From positions 1-64,000 of the forward strand of contig CAILUV010000022.1 of assembly GCA_903837555.1 (NCBI GenBank): 64,000 nucleotides of DNA, given 5' to 3'. The DNA comes from an uncultured Alphaproteobacteria bacterium. Its GTDB lineage: Bacteria > Pseudomonadota > Alphaproteobacteria > Micropepsales > Micropepsaceae. A model generated the notes under the pieces. That model had not been told where the DNA came from. It ran no database searches and saw only the letters and a list, made by a program, of their open reading frames with translations. Both the position numbers and the translations under genes were made by a program. Positions 9,299 to 17,357 of this stretch are shown piece by piece. Position 1 is the stretch's first letter. Each line of letters opens with the position of its first letter.

Positions 9299-10560
9299 GT
9301 CACCGCATGTCCCATTTTCGGGGCGCGCAGGCCAAAGCCCATCACCACCACATAGCAGAGCGCCGGCAGAAACAGCGACCAGTGCAACGCGCCGGTATAG
9401 TCCGCCAGGAACGCCATCGCGGTCGGCACGACGGCGGCGCCCGAAATCGCCATTACGATGAAAGACGATGCGAACTCAGTCTCATGGCCCAGCTTTTCGA
9501 TGCCCAGCGCGAAGATGGTGGGAAACATGATCGACATGAAGAAGGACGTCGCCACCATGGCGATGATCGACGGATAGCCGCCCAGCGTCGCTGCGCCAAT
9601 GCACAGCGCGATGTTGCAACCTGCATAAATCACCAACAGTCGCGCCGGATCGATATGACGCTGCAGCCATGCGCCGAAGAAGCGCCCGATGCAGAAGGCC
9701 ACCATGGTGGCAAACAAAAACACGGTGGCGCCCGTCCGTGCCGGAACATTGGCGGCCTCCTTGCAGAAATCCACCAGCAGGCTCCAGATCCCGACCTGCG
9801 CGCCGCAATAGAAGAATTGCGCGATCACCGCATGGCGCACGCGCGGCTTCCTCAGCACCGCGAAGACCGAGCCGGAGCCTTCCGGTTGCACCGCCTTGGG
9901 AAGCGCCGGATACTTGGTCAGCGCGATGGCGGTGATGATCAGCGCCATCAGCACGCCCAGCACCATGTAGGGCGGGCCGACCGTGGCCGCTTCGGTGGCG
10001 CGCCAGGCATCAACCGTCTGGGGCGACATCGCGGCGATTTGTTCGGGCGTGTACTCCACGCCAGAAAAGATCACATAACCGCCGACCAAGGGGCCCAAAA
10101 CCGTGGCGACGCCGTTAAAGGCCTGCGCGAAGTTCAACCGCACCGAGCTGGTGGACGGATCGCCCAGGATAGCGATGTAGGGATTGGCGCTGGTTTCGAG
10201 GAACGCCGCGCCGAACGCGATGATATAAAGCGCGATCAGGAAGATTTCATAAACCCGCATGCCTGCCGCCGGCACGAACAGGAAGGCACCGATGGCGTAC
10301 ATCGCCAGGCCCATCATCATTGTCTTTTTATAGCCGACACGGCGGATGATCATCGCCGCCGGCAAGGGCGCGCAGAAATAGCCGATATAGAAAGCGAACT
10401 GGGTGAGGCTGGCGCGGGTGCGGCTGATGTCCAGCGCCTGCTGGAAATGGTGCAGCAGCAGGTCATTGAACTGCGAGGCCAGGCCCCAGGCGAAAAACAG
10501 CGTGGATGTCAGCGCGAAGGCGACGACATAGCGTTTTTCGACCACCGGCAATTTCGACAT
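9295..10560 (-). CDS. fucP: FucP-like L-fucose:proton symporter (MFS)
   Basis: This 421-residue polytopic membrane protein has twelve hydrophobic segments and the FucP/Gph-type pattern. It opens with FALTSTLFFAWGLASQFNDLL, carries QAFNGVATVLGPLVGGY after helix four and ends AFLADYTGALHWSLFLPALCY. FucP proteins import L-fucose (sometimes galactose or arabinose) with protons. The start ATG at 10560 has a GGGGGG ribosome-binding stretch. The stop overlaps the start of the dehydrogenase gene by four bases. It lies 46 bp after the UxaA-type dehydratase gene on the same strand, so dehydratase-permease-dehydrogenase form one operon. Confidence 0.85.
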   Translation of the reverse strand: MSKLPVVEKRYVVAFALTSTLFFAWGLASQFNDLLLHHFQQALDISRTRASLTQFAFYIGYFCAPLPAAMIIRRVGYKKTMMMGLAMYAIGAFLFVPAAGMRVYEIFLIALYIIAFGAAFLETSANPYIAILGDPSTSSVRLNFAQAFNGVATVLGPLVGGYVIFSGVEYTPEQIAAMSPQTVDAWRATEAATVGPPYMVLGVLMALIITAIALTKYPALPKAVQPEGSGSVFAVLRKPRVRHAVIAQFFYCGAQVGIWSLLVDFCKEAANVPARTGATVFLFATMVAFCIGRFFGAWLQRHIDPARLLVIYAGCNIALCIGAATLGGYPSIIAMVATSFFMSIMFPTIFALGIEKLGHETEFASSFIVMAISGAAVVPTAMAFLADYTGALHWSLFLPALCYVVVMGFGLRAPKMGHAVT

Positions 10561-10606
10561 GATCCCCCCGCTTTTTCTTCAGTTAAGCGGAATTCGCGGG
10601 ATCAGG

Positions 10607-12109
10607 CTACATGGTGGCGCCGATCTGCCAGGGGACGAATTCGGCATCGCCATAGCCCAGCTTTTCGGACTTGGAGCGTTCGCCGGACGCGATCTTCAGG
10701 ATGTGCTCGAAGATTTCCTTGCCCTTTTCCTGAATCGTCACGCCGTCTAGCACATCGCCGCAATTGATGTCCATGTCGTCGATCATGCGTTCATAGATCG
10801 GCGTGTTGGTCGCCAGCTTGATCGAGGGCGTGGGCTTGCAGCCATAGGCCGAGCCGCGCCCGGTGGTGAAGCACAGTATGTTGGCGCCGCCCGCCACCTG
10901 CCCCGTCGCCGAGACCGGATCGTAGCCGGGCGTGTCCATGAAGATGAAGCCCTTCTCGGTCACGATTTCCGCATATTCCTTCACCGCCTTCAGCCGCGTG
11001 GTGCCGCCCTTGGCGGCCGCGCCCAGCGACTTTTCCAGAATGGTGGTGAGACCGCCCGCCTTGTTACCGGGCGACGGGTTGTTGTTCATGCTGCCGGAAT
11101 TGCGCGTCGTATAATCTTCCCACCAGCGGATGCGTTCGATCAGCTTCTTGCCAACTTCGGCGCTGGCCCGGCGCGTCAGCAGATGTTCGGCGCCGTAAAT
11201 CTCCGGCGTCTCGGACAGGATCGCGGTGCCGCCATGGGCCACCAGCAGATCGACCGCCGCGCCCAGTGAGGGGTTTGCGGTAATGCCGGAATAGCCGTCG
11301 CTGCCGCCGCATTGCAGGGCCAGCATCAGTTCGGAGGCCGGCGCGGTTTCGCGGCGCGCCTTGTTGGCGATGGGCAGAAGATCGCGCACCGCCGCCAGAC
11401 CGGCATCAATGGCTTTCTGGGTGCCGCCGGTGTCCTGGATGGTCAGCGAGCGGAACGTGTCGCTTTCGGCAATGTTGTAAGCCTGCTTCCAGCGCGCGAT
11501 CTGGAAGGTTTCGCAGCCCAGCCCCACCATCAGCACGCCCGCCATGTTGGGGTTTGCGGCATAGCCCCATTGGGTGCGCTTGAGCACTTCATAGCCTTCG
11601 CCCTTACTGTCCATGCCGCAGCCATGGCCGTGCACCAGCGGGATCACGCCATCAATTTCCGGATAATCGTCCAGCATGCCGCTGCGCTCGACCTCGCGGG
11701 CGATGAAGCGCGCCACCGTGGCCGAACAGTTCACCGAGGTGAGGATGCCCAGATAGTTGCGGGTGCCGACCTTGCCGTTGGCGCGGCGGTAGCCCTGGAA
11801 GGTCGCGGGCGGCACGACGGCTGCGGGATCGCGGGCATCGACTTCGAACTGGTAGTCGCGGTCCACGGAATGGAACGCGATGTTGTGCTCATGCACCCAG
11901 TCGCCCGGCGCAATGTCCTGCGTCGCAAAGCCGATGATCTGGCCGAACTTGAGCGCCGGCTGATCCTTGGCAATCGGGCGCACCGCCGCCTTGTGGCCGG
12001 GCGGAATGCGGCGCGTGATCTTCACGTCATCCACGATGTCGCCGGGGGACAGACCGTTCACCGCCACCACGACATTGTCGGTGGGGTGAAGGCGCAGGAA
12101 AGAGGCCAT
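10607..12109 (-). CDS. UxaA-family (altronate dehydratase-like) sugar-acid dehydratase
   Basis: This is a 500-residue UxaA-family protein with the SAF-like N-terminal domain (residues about 1-100, GDIVDDVKITRRIPPGHKAAV) and the large metal-binding C-terminal region. Conserved motifs are VHGHGCGMD, VGLGCETFQ, LQCGGSDGYSGITANPSLG and SPGNKAGGLTTILEKS. The family dehydrates altronate or galactarate. Here the fucose-type context suggests dehydration of L-fuconate, as proposed for the UxaA-like pair of the Campylobacter jejuni fucose locus. The start at 12109 is chosen because the SAF domain begins there and GGGAGCGTTC precedes it; upstream in-frame codons lie inside the divergent mutarotase gene. 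Altronate remains a possible substrate. Confidence 0.8.
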   Translation of the reverse strand: MASFLRLHPTDNVVVAVNGLSPGDIVDDVKITRRIPPGHKAAVRPIAKDQPALKFGQIIGFATQDIAPGDWVHEHNIAFHSVDRDYQFEVDARDPAAVVPPATFQGYRRANGKVGTRNYLGILTSVNCSATVARFIAREVERSGMLDDYPEIDGVIPLVHGHGCGMDSKGEGYEVLKRTQWGYAANPNMAGVLMVGLGCETFQIARWKQAYNIAESDTFRSLTIQDTGGTQKAIDAGLAAVRDLLPIANKARRETAPASELMLALQCGGSDGYSGITANPSLGAAVDLLVAHGGTAILSETPEIYGAEHLLTRRASAEVGKKLIERIRWWEDYTTRNSGSMNNNPSPGNKAGGLTTILEKSLGAAAKGGTTRLKAVKEYAEIVTEKGFIFMDTPGYDPVSATGQVAGGANILCFTTGRGSAYGCKPTPSIKLATNTPIYERMIDDMDINCGDVLDGVTIQEKGKEIFEHILKIASGERSKSEKLGYGDAEFVPWQIGATM

Positions 12110-12138
12110 GAACGCTCCCAAAGTCAGAACGCGGCCCT

Positions 12139-12144
12139 TATAAT
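12139..12144 (+). promoter_or_regulatory. Candidate -10 box of the mutarotase operon
   Basis: A perfect TATAAT lies 26 bp before the mutarotase ATG in the 61-bp divergent interval between the UxaA-type gene and the mutarotase. I do not see a good -35 at 17 bp, so it may need an activator. GGGAG follows about 8 bp before the ATG. Confidence 0.4.
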
Positions 12145-12170
12145 GCAAAGCCCCAACGGGAGATAATGAA

Positions 12171-12518
12171 ATGAGCCGCCGCCTGTGCTTCGCGCTGGAT
12201 CTGGTGAACGACGCGGCGAAGATTGCCGAATATGAACGCTTCCACGCGCCCGGCGGGGTGTGGCCCCAGATCGTGGACGACATCCATGCCCAGGGTATCG
12301 AGGGCATGGAAATCTGGCGCACCGGGGACCGGATGGTGATGATCGCCACCGTGGCTGACGATTACCCCCGCAATCGCGACATCCCGGCGGCTTACGATGC
12401 ATGGGAGGCCCTGATGTGGACCTTCCAGAAAGCCCTGCCCCATGCCGCGCCCGGGCAGAAGTGGGTGCCGATGACCCGTATCTTCGATCTTGGCGAGCAG
12501 CAGGGCAGCGCCGCTTGA
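12171..12518 (+). CDS. L-rhamnose/L-fucose mutarotase family protein
   Basis: This is a 115-residue dimeric ferredoxin-like protein of the RhaM mutarotase family. It shows LCFALDLVNDAAKIAEYERFH near the N-terminus, VWPQIVDDIHAQGIEGMEIW in the middle and a C-terminal VPMTRIFDL. Such enzymes interconvert alpha and beta anomers of 6-deoxyhexoses so that the dehydrogenase receives its preferred anomer. It is divergent from the UxaA-FucP-dehydrogenase operon and 60 bp upstream of an MFS carrier on the same strand, consistent with an L-fucose role. It is clearly distinct from the second, more typical RhaM at 27496 in the rhamnose locus. Sugar specificity is inferred from context. Confidence 0.8.
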   Translation: MSRRLCFALDLVNDAAKIAEYERFHAPGGVWPQIVDDIHAQGIEGMEIWRTGDRMVMIATVADDYPRNRDIPAAYDAWEALMWTFQKALPHAAPGQKWVPMTRIFDLGEQQGSAA

Positions 12519-12578
12519 CGGCCTGTCAGCCCTTCGGGTCTGATGATGCCCAGGTAAAATAACAAAACGGGGTGTCGC

Positions 12579-13853
12579 ATGGTCACCATGCCAAAAATGC
12601 GCTGGACCATGATGTTCATGGGTTGCGCGGCGATGTCGATCAATTACATCGACCGCGCCAATCTCGCCGTCGCCGCCCCCTTCATCACCAAGGACCTGGG
12701 CATCGATCCCACCATGATGGGGGTGATCCTGGGGGCGTTCTTCTGGACCTATGCCAGCTTTCAATTGCCGTTCGGCTGGTTCGCCGACAAGGTCGGCGCC
12801 AAGATTGCGCTGGCCGTCGCCGTCACCTGGTGGTCGATCGCCACCGTCCTGACGGCCGCGGCAAACGGCGTGGCCTCGCTGATCGGCTACCGCTTGCTGC
12901 TGGGCGTCGGTGAGGCCGGCGCCTATCCGTCGGGCACCAAGATCAACATGGCCTGGTTTCCGCGCAGCGAACGGGCCATCGCCGCCAGCATCTTCGACAG
13001 CGGCTCGCGCATCGGGGCGGCCCTGTCGCTGCCCCTGGTAGCCTGGATCATCGGTGCTTTCGGCTGGCGCATGTCGTTCGTCATAACCGGCTTGATGGGC
13101 ATCGTCTGGGTGGCCATCTGGATGGCGTATTATCGCGACCCCGAAAACCATCCGAAGGTGACGCCCGAGCAGCTTGCGGCGCTTCAGACCGAACGCGGCG
13201 CCACGCCGGCCGGCGCCAAAGTGTCCTGGGGGGCGCTGTTCGGGTATCGCACCATCTGGGGCATGATGATCGGCTTCTTCTGCCTGAATTTCGTCATCTA
13301 CTTTTTCATCACTTGGTTTCCGACCTACCTGATCCAGGCGCGCGGCTTCTCGCTGGCGCAGCTTGGCACGCTTGGGCTGCTGCCGGGCCTGATTGCGATC
13401 CCCTGCGGCTGGCTGGGCGGCTATACCTCCGACGCGCTCTACCGCCGCGGCTGGAGCCTGACTGCGGCGCGCAAGACATGCCTGGTCGGCGGCATGCTGA
13501 CCTCGTCGGTGATCACGCTGTCGGTCTTCGCGCCCAACGCCTATGTCGCGCTGGCGTTTTTCGCGATTGCCTATGGCGCCCTGGCCTTCACCGCCGCCAG
13601 CATCTGGTCCCTGCCGGCCGACGTCGCGCCCTCGCCCGCGCATGTCGCCTCCATCGGCGGCATCCAGAATTTCGCGTCCAATCTGGCGGGCGTCGTCACC
13701 ACCACTTTCACCGGCCTGATGTTGACCATCACCGGCGGCTCCTTCGTCATCCCGCTGATCGTGGCGGGTGGCTTCTGCATTCTGGGCGCCGGCATCTACC
13801 TGTTTATGGTAGGAGAGATCGAACCTCTTAAACCACGCGAGCCAGCAGCCTGA
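12579..13853 (+). CDS. MFS transporter, anion:cation symporter (hexuronate/sugar-acid) family
   Basis: This 424-residue carrier has twelve predicted helices. Its N-terminal part, CAAMSINYIDRANLAVAAPF, carries the ACS-family NYxDR signature seen in GudP, ExuT and GarP. The loop after helix two reads GWFADKVGAK and the helix-four motif is RLLLGVGEAGAYPS. These carriers import organic acids such as glucarate, galactonate or hexuronates with protons. The gene is 60 bp downstream of the mutarotase and 4 bp upstream of the FMN oxidase, so all three likely share a transcript. L-fuconate or another sugar acid of the fucose route is a reasonable but unproven substrate. Confidence 0.82.
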   Translation: MVTMPKMRWTMMFMGCAAMSINYIDRANLAVAAPFITKDLGIDPTMMGVILGAFFWTYASFQLPFGWFADKVGAKIALAVAVTWWSIATVLTAAANGVASLIGYRLLLGVGEAGAYPSGTKINMAWFPRSERAIAASIFDSGSRIGAALSLPLVAWIIGAFGWRMSFVITGLMGIVWVAIWMAYYRDPENHPKVTPEQLAALQTERGATPAGAKVSWGALFGYRTIWGMMIGFFCLNFVIYFFITWFPTYLIQARGFSLAQLGTLGLLPGLIAIPCGWLGGYTSDALYRRGWSLTAARKTCLVGGMLTSSVITLSVFAPNAYVALAFFAIAYGALAFTAASIWSLPADVAPSPAHVASIGGIQNFASNLAGVVTTTFTGLMLTITGGSFVIPLIVAGGFCILGAGIYLFMVGEIEPLKPREPAA

Positions 13854-13857
13854 AGTC

Positions 13858-15006
13858 ATGAAGATCGTCAATTATTATGGATTCCGCGAGGCGGCCCAAA
13901 AGCGCCTGCCCCGCTTTATCTTCGAATATATCGATGGCGGCAGCTATGACGAGCACACGCTGCGTCGCAATGTCGATGACTTCAAGGCCGTAACGCTGCG
14001 CCAGAAAGTTCTGCGCGACGTGTCAAACCCGCAGCTTGGCACGCGCCTGTTCGGCCGTGACATGGCGCTGCCGGTCGCGCTGGCACCCATCGGCATTGCC
14101 GGCTTTTACCGCCGCCGGGGCGAGACGCAGGCGGTGCGGGCGGCCGAAGCGGCGGGCATTCCCATGGTTCTGTCCACCATGTCCTGCTGCCCGGTCGAGG
14201 AAGTGCGCGCGGCGAGCGCGAAATCCTTCTGGATGCAGCTCTACATCATCCGCGACCGCGGCTTCATGAAGGACTTTCTGGTCCGCATGGAGAAGGCTGG
14301 GATCGACACGCTGTTCCTGACGGTCGATCTGGCGATCAACGGCATTCGCTATCGCGACCGGATTGGCGGCCTGGCGGGCTCCCAAAGCCTGCTCAAACGG
14401 CCGGACCGCTTGCTCGATATCCTCACGCACCCGGCCTGGGCGTGGGACGTGGGCTTGATGGGAAGGCCGCTGACCATCGGCAATGTCGCGCCCGCCATGC
14501 CCAATGGGGCGGGCCTGAAGCAATTCCAGGCCTGGGTAGCGCGCAATTTCGATCCGTCTGTCACCTACAAGGACATCACCTGGCTGCGCCAGCACTGGAA
14601 AGGCAAGCTCGTCCTGAAAGGCATTACCGATCCCGGCGATGCCGCGCGCGCTGCCGAGGAAGGCATGGACGGGATCGTCGTGTCCAATCACGGCGGACGG
14701 CAGCTCGATGGATCGCTGTCCAGCATCGCCGCGCTGCCGGCGGTGAAGGACGCTGTCGGCGGGCGCATGACGGTTTTGCTGGATGGCGGCGTGCGCTCCG
14801 GCCTGGATGTCCTGCGCGCGCTTGCGCTGGGTGCCGACGGCGTGCTGCTCGGACGGGCGTGGGCCTATGCGCTGGCGGCGCGGGGCGAAGCCGGCGTGTC
14901 GCAGATGCTGGCAATCCTGAAAGAAGAACTGGAAGTGGCCATGGCGCTCAGTGGCCAGAGCGATGTGCGGGCGCTGGACAGCGATCTGGCGCTCACGCGT
15001 CCGTAA
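13858..15006 (+). CDS. FMN-dependent alpha-hydroxy acid dehydrogenase (LldD/glycolate oxidase family)
   Basis: This is a 382-residue TIM-barrel FMN enzyme. Diagnostic features are FEYIDGGSYDE at about 23-33, LAPIG near 75-79, the catalytic base in SNHGGRQLDG (His278) and the FMN phosphate motif DGGVRSG at about 309-315. The family oxidises L-2-hydroxy acids to 2-oxo acids. Placed in a fucose-type locus, it could oxidise L-lactate, the usual end product of L-fucose breakdown after aldol cleavage. That would give pyruvate directly to the respiratory chain. It starts 4 bp after the MFS gene stop. L-lactate dehydrogenase (LldD) is the closest functional guess; mandelate-type substrates cannot be excluded. 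Confidence 0.85.
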   Translation: MKIVNYYGFREAAQKRLPRFIFEYIDGGSYDEHTLRRNVDDFKAVTLRQKVLRDVSNPQLGTRLFGRDMALPVALAPIGIAGFYRRRGETQAVRAAEAAGIPMVLSTMSCCPVEEVRAASAKSFWMQLYIIRDRGFMKDFLVRMEKAGIDTLFLTVDLAINGIRYRDRIGGLAGSQSLLKRPDRLLDILTHPAWAWDVGLMGRPLTIGNVAPAMPNGAGLKQFQAWVARNFDPSVTYKDITWLRQHWKGKLVLKGITDPGDAARAAEEGMDGIVVSNHGGRQLDGSLSSIAALPAVKDAVGGRMTVLLDGGVRSGLDVLRALALGADGVLLGRAWAYALAARGEAGVSQMLAILKEELEVAMALSGQSDVRALDSDLALTRP

Positions 15007-15037
15007 GAAGAACCAGATTGGGCGGAAGCGCCAGAGA

Positions 15038-15050
15038 ATGTCCGCTTTGA
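15038..15050. repeat. Half-copy of the palindromic element
   Basis: AATGTCCGCTTTG, identical to one arm plus loop start of the element at 15917, lies in the convergent gap between the FMN enzyme and the channel. The second arm is missing, so it is either a decayed copy or a chance match. The 72-bp gap holds no gene. Confidence 0.4.
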
Positions 15051-15078
15051 TGAAAAGCCCTTGGGCATCTCCCAATGC

Positions 15079-15849
15079 CTAGTCATTTTCGTCGATGATG
15101 CAGATCAGCGCGCCGCAGGCCTTACAGTGCACGGCGTCGTAATCGTGCCGCACAAGGCCGCAGGCTGGGCACGGATGGCGCACCTTGTTCGGGCGCATGG
15201 CCAGCTGGATCAGGCGGAAGAACAACGAGACACCACCTATCATGATCAGGATCGAGATCAGGCGGCCGGCCACGCCAGGCAGCACAATGTCACCAAAGCC
15301 GGTGGTGGTAAGCGTGGTAACGGTGAAATAGAGCGAGTCGATGTAGGAATCGATGGCCGCAACCCGCGCGGCGAAAATGCTGTGTACCAGCCCGGCCATG
15401 ACAAAGACAAAGACCAGCAGGTTCACCGCCGCCTTGGCCGTGTCGGCGACGGGCGTGTCGCGATAGCGCCCGCCCGCGATCACGCGCCAGAAGGCAGCCT
15501 CCTGGATCAGGGAATAGGCGCGCAGCGCCCGCAGGAAGCCCAAATTGATGCCGTAAAAGGGCACGATCAGCGACAGCAACACCGCAAGGTCGGCCCAAAA
15601 GAGCGGGCGCTTCAGCCAGCGCTTGATATCGCCATAGGACCAGGCGCGCAGCACCATGTCGGCCAGCAGCAGAAGGGCGATCAGGTAATCAAAGGCATAG
15701 AAGACCGCAGTGTGAGGCACAAACGGCGCGATGATGAAGAACGCGATGACCGCCAGGTCGAAGATGATCCACACCGCCTGGAAGCGCAGGGCATAGCTGC
15801 TCTCGCCAAAATACAGTTCACGAACCTGGGCGCGGGTGGGCAGGGACAT
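15079..15849 (-). CDS. Voltage-gated-type potassium channel with C-terminal zinc ribbon
   Basis: This is a 256-residue membrane protein with about six helices: an S1-S4-like set (residues 22-125), then S5, pore and S6. The pore filter reads TLTTTGFGD (about 179-187), the GFGD variant of the potassium filter. The S4 region has only two or three arginines (FLRALRAY), so voltage sensing may be weak. After S6 a short tail holds CPAC (227-230) and CKAC (242-245), a compact zinc-ribbon. I chose the start at 15849 (AAAAGGAAT upstream); codons further upstream run into a palindromic repeat and are not protein. It is convergent with the FMN enzyme gene and seems unrelated to sugar metabolism. Confidence 0.85.
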   Translation of the reverse strand: MSLPTRAQVRELYFGESSYALRFQAVWIIFDLAVIAFFIIAPFVPHTAVFYAFDYLIALLLLADMVLRAWSYGDIKRWLKRPLFWADLAVLLSLIVPFYGINLGFLRALRAYSLIQEAAFWRVIAGGRYRDTPVADTAKAAVNLLVFVFVMAGLVHSIFAARVAAIDSYIDSLYFTVTTLTTTGFGDIVLPGVAGRLISILIMIGGVSLFFRLIQLAMRPNKVRHPCPACGLVRHDYDAVHCKACGALICIIDEND

Positions 15850-15916
15850 GTGATTCCTTTTGGACGATCGTGCCCGTGCGGGGCGGTTCGTGCAAAAGGA
15901 GGCTAGCGCTACAGAT

Positions 15917-15954
15917 GGCAAATGTCCGCTTTGGGTCAGAAGCGGACATTTGCC
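15917..15954. repeat. Perfect palindromic element of the 'MSALGQKRTF' type
   Basis: A perfect 14-bp inverted repeat, GGCAAATGTCCGCT and its complement, flanks a 10-base loop. On translation one strand gives MSALGQKRTF, a sequence I recall as a frequent false protein call in alphaproteobacterial genomes. It lies 9 bp past the stop of the exported enolase gene and could act as a factor-independent processing or termination hairpin, though no T-run follows. A half copy (AATGTCCGCTTTG) lies at 15038-15050. Confidence 0.75.
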
Positions 15955-15963
15955 ACGCACGCG

Positions 15964-17217
15964 TCACAGCATCTTGAATTCCGGTTCCAGGCGTTCCTTC
16001 ACCGCCGCCTCGTTCAGCTCGACGCCGATGCCCGGCGCGTTGGGAACCGCCAGATAGCCGTCGGCTTCCAGCTTCACCGGTTCGACCAGTTCGGTGAACA
16101 GCTTGTTCTCATAATGCGTGAATTCCTGAATCAGGAAGTTCGGGATCACGGCGCAGACATGGTTCATGCCCATGGTGCCCAGCGGCGTGCAGACGCCGTG
16201 CGGCGCCACTGCCACGTTATAGGTCTCGGCCATGGCAGCAATCTTCAGGCCCTCCATCAAGCCGCCGGTCTTGCAGAAGTCGGGTTGGATGATCGACAGC
16301 GCCTGCTTTTCCAAAAAAGGGCGAAAGCCCGCGCGGCCATAGATGTTCTCGCCCGCCGCGATGGGCACACGGCTGTTGTTGCGGATGCGGACCATGGATT
16401 CGACATTGTCGCTGGTGGTGGGTTCTTCCACGAACAGCGGACGGTACTGCTCGACCTGCTGGCAGATCTTAAGGCCGCCTTCCAGATCGTAATGGGCGTG
16501 CAGCTCCAGCCCCAGTTCTGTGTCCATGCCCAGTTCCTTGCGGAAGCCGGCAAAGAAATTGACGGTGTCGTCGACTTGGTTGTTGGTCAGGTGCAGGCCG
16601 AAGCGCTTGCGCTTCTCAAACCCCTTGTCGATCGACCAGTCGTCGTTGGAATAATCCAGGCCGACCTTCAGCGCCCGCAGCTTCAGCCGGTCCACCAGAT
16701 CGCGCCCGATCTTGGGGCTGGCGGCATGCATATAGACCGGCACGCGGTCGCGAATCTTGCCACCCAGCAACTGGTGAATGGGAAGCCCCAGCGCCTTGCC
16801 CGCCAGATCCCACAGCGCCATTTCGATGCCCGATGCCGCCGCCATATAGGGGCCGCCATGGCCCTTGATGAATACCACCGACGGCGGCCCGCCCAGGTTG
16901 ATGCGGCGATAGCCGTTGAAGTCGGCCATGATGCTCTGGATTTCCAGAGGGTCGCGGCCCTTCAGCATCACGTTGAAGTTGTTGTTGATGCTGTATTCGG
17001 CGCCCATCGTGTCGACGAACTCGCCGGTGCCGGTCAGGCCTTCCTCTGTATAGACGCGCACGAAGCGCGGATTGAACCCGCCCTTCAGCCGGATGGCGCG
17101 CACTTCGCGGATGCGAAGCTTGGGCGCGCGGCTGGTGCCCGCAGCCTTGGCGTCGCCCATCAGCGCCGCATAAAAAGCCGCGCCCAGGCTGCCACTGACA
17201 AAAGATCGGCGATCCAT
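15964..17217 (-). CDS. Exported enolase-superfamily sugar-acid dehydratase (mandelate racemase/galactonate dehydratase type)
   Basis: This is a 417-residue enolase-superfamily protein with an N-terminal export signal MDRRSFVSGSLGAAFYAALM ending near DAKA, twin-arginine in form. The capping domain (about 33-150) is followed by the barrel. The barrel holds Lys184 in ALKVG, metal ligands Glu239 (GLELHAHYD), Glu265 (FVEEP) and Glu290 (AAGEN), and His340 (VAPHG) as general acid. This pattern fits the mannonate/galactonate dehydratase branch. Normal members are cytosolic, so a periplasmic location would be unusual. It is divergent from an exported RraA-like protein at 17358, which suggests a dehydratase-aldolase pair. 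The palindromic element follows its stop. Substrate unknown. Confidence 0.82.
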   Translation of the reverse strand: MDRRSFVSGSLGAAFYAALMGDAKAAGTSRAPKLRIREVRAIRLKGGFNPRFVRVYTEEGLTGTGEFVDTMGAEYSINNNFNVMLKGRDPLEIQSIMADFNGYRRINLGGPPSVVFIKGHGGPYMAAASGIEMALWDLAGKALGLPIHQLLGGKIRDRVPVYMHAASPKIGRDLVDRLKLRALKVGLDYSNDDWSIDKGFEKRKRFGLHLTNNQVDDTVNFFAGFRKELGMDTELGLELHAHYDLEGGLKICQQVEQYRPLFVEEPTTSDNVESMVRIRNNSRVPIAAGENIYGRAGFRPFLEKQALSIIQPDFCKTGGLMEGLKIAAMAETYNVAVAPHGVCTPLGTMGMNHVCAVIPNFLIQEFTHYENKLFTELVEPVKLEADGYLAVPNAPGIGVELNEAAVKERLEPEFKML

Positions 17218-17357
17218 TCGTCCCTCCCCGCAGTTTTGCCAAATCCTATCGCGCTTTTTCGCAAAGGAGAAAAACTTCGCACTGATGAAATGTCAGCGCG
17301 CATTCTCGCGCGGACGCCACCATGATAAGTCTTGCTGCAAATCGTGGGGACTCAGGA

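Noticed and set aside
12138-13871. Long antisense open frame across the mutarotase and MFS genes
   Set aside because: Low-complexity Gly/Asp/Arg/His product, a shadow of well-supported genes.
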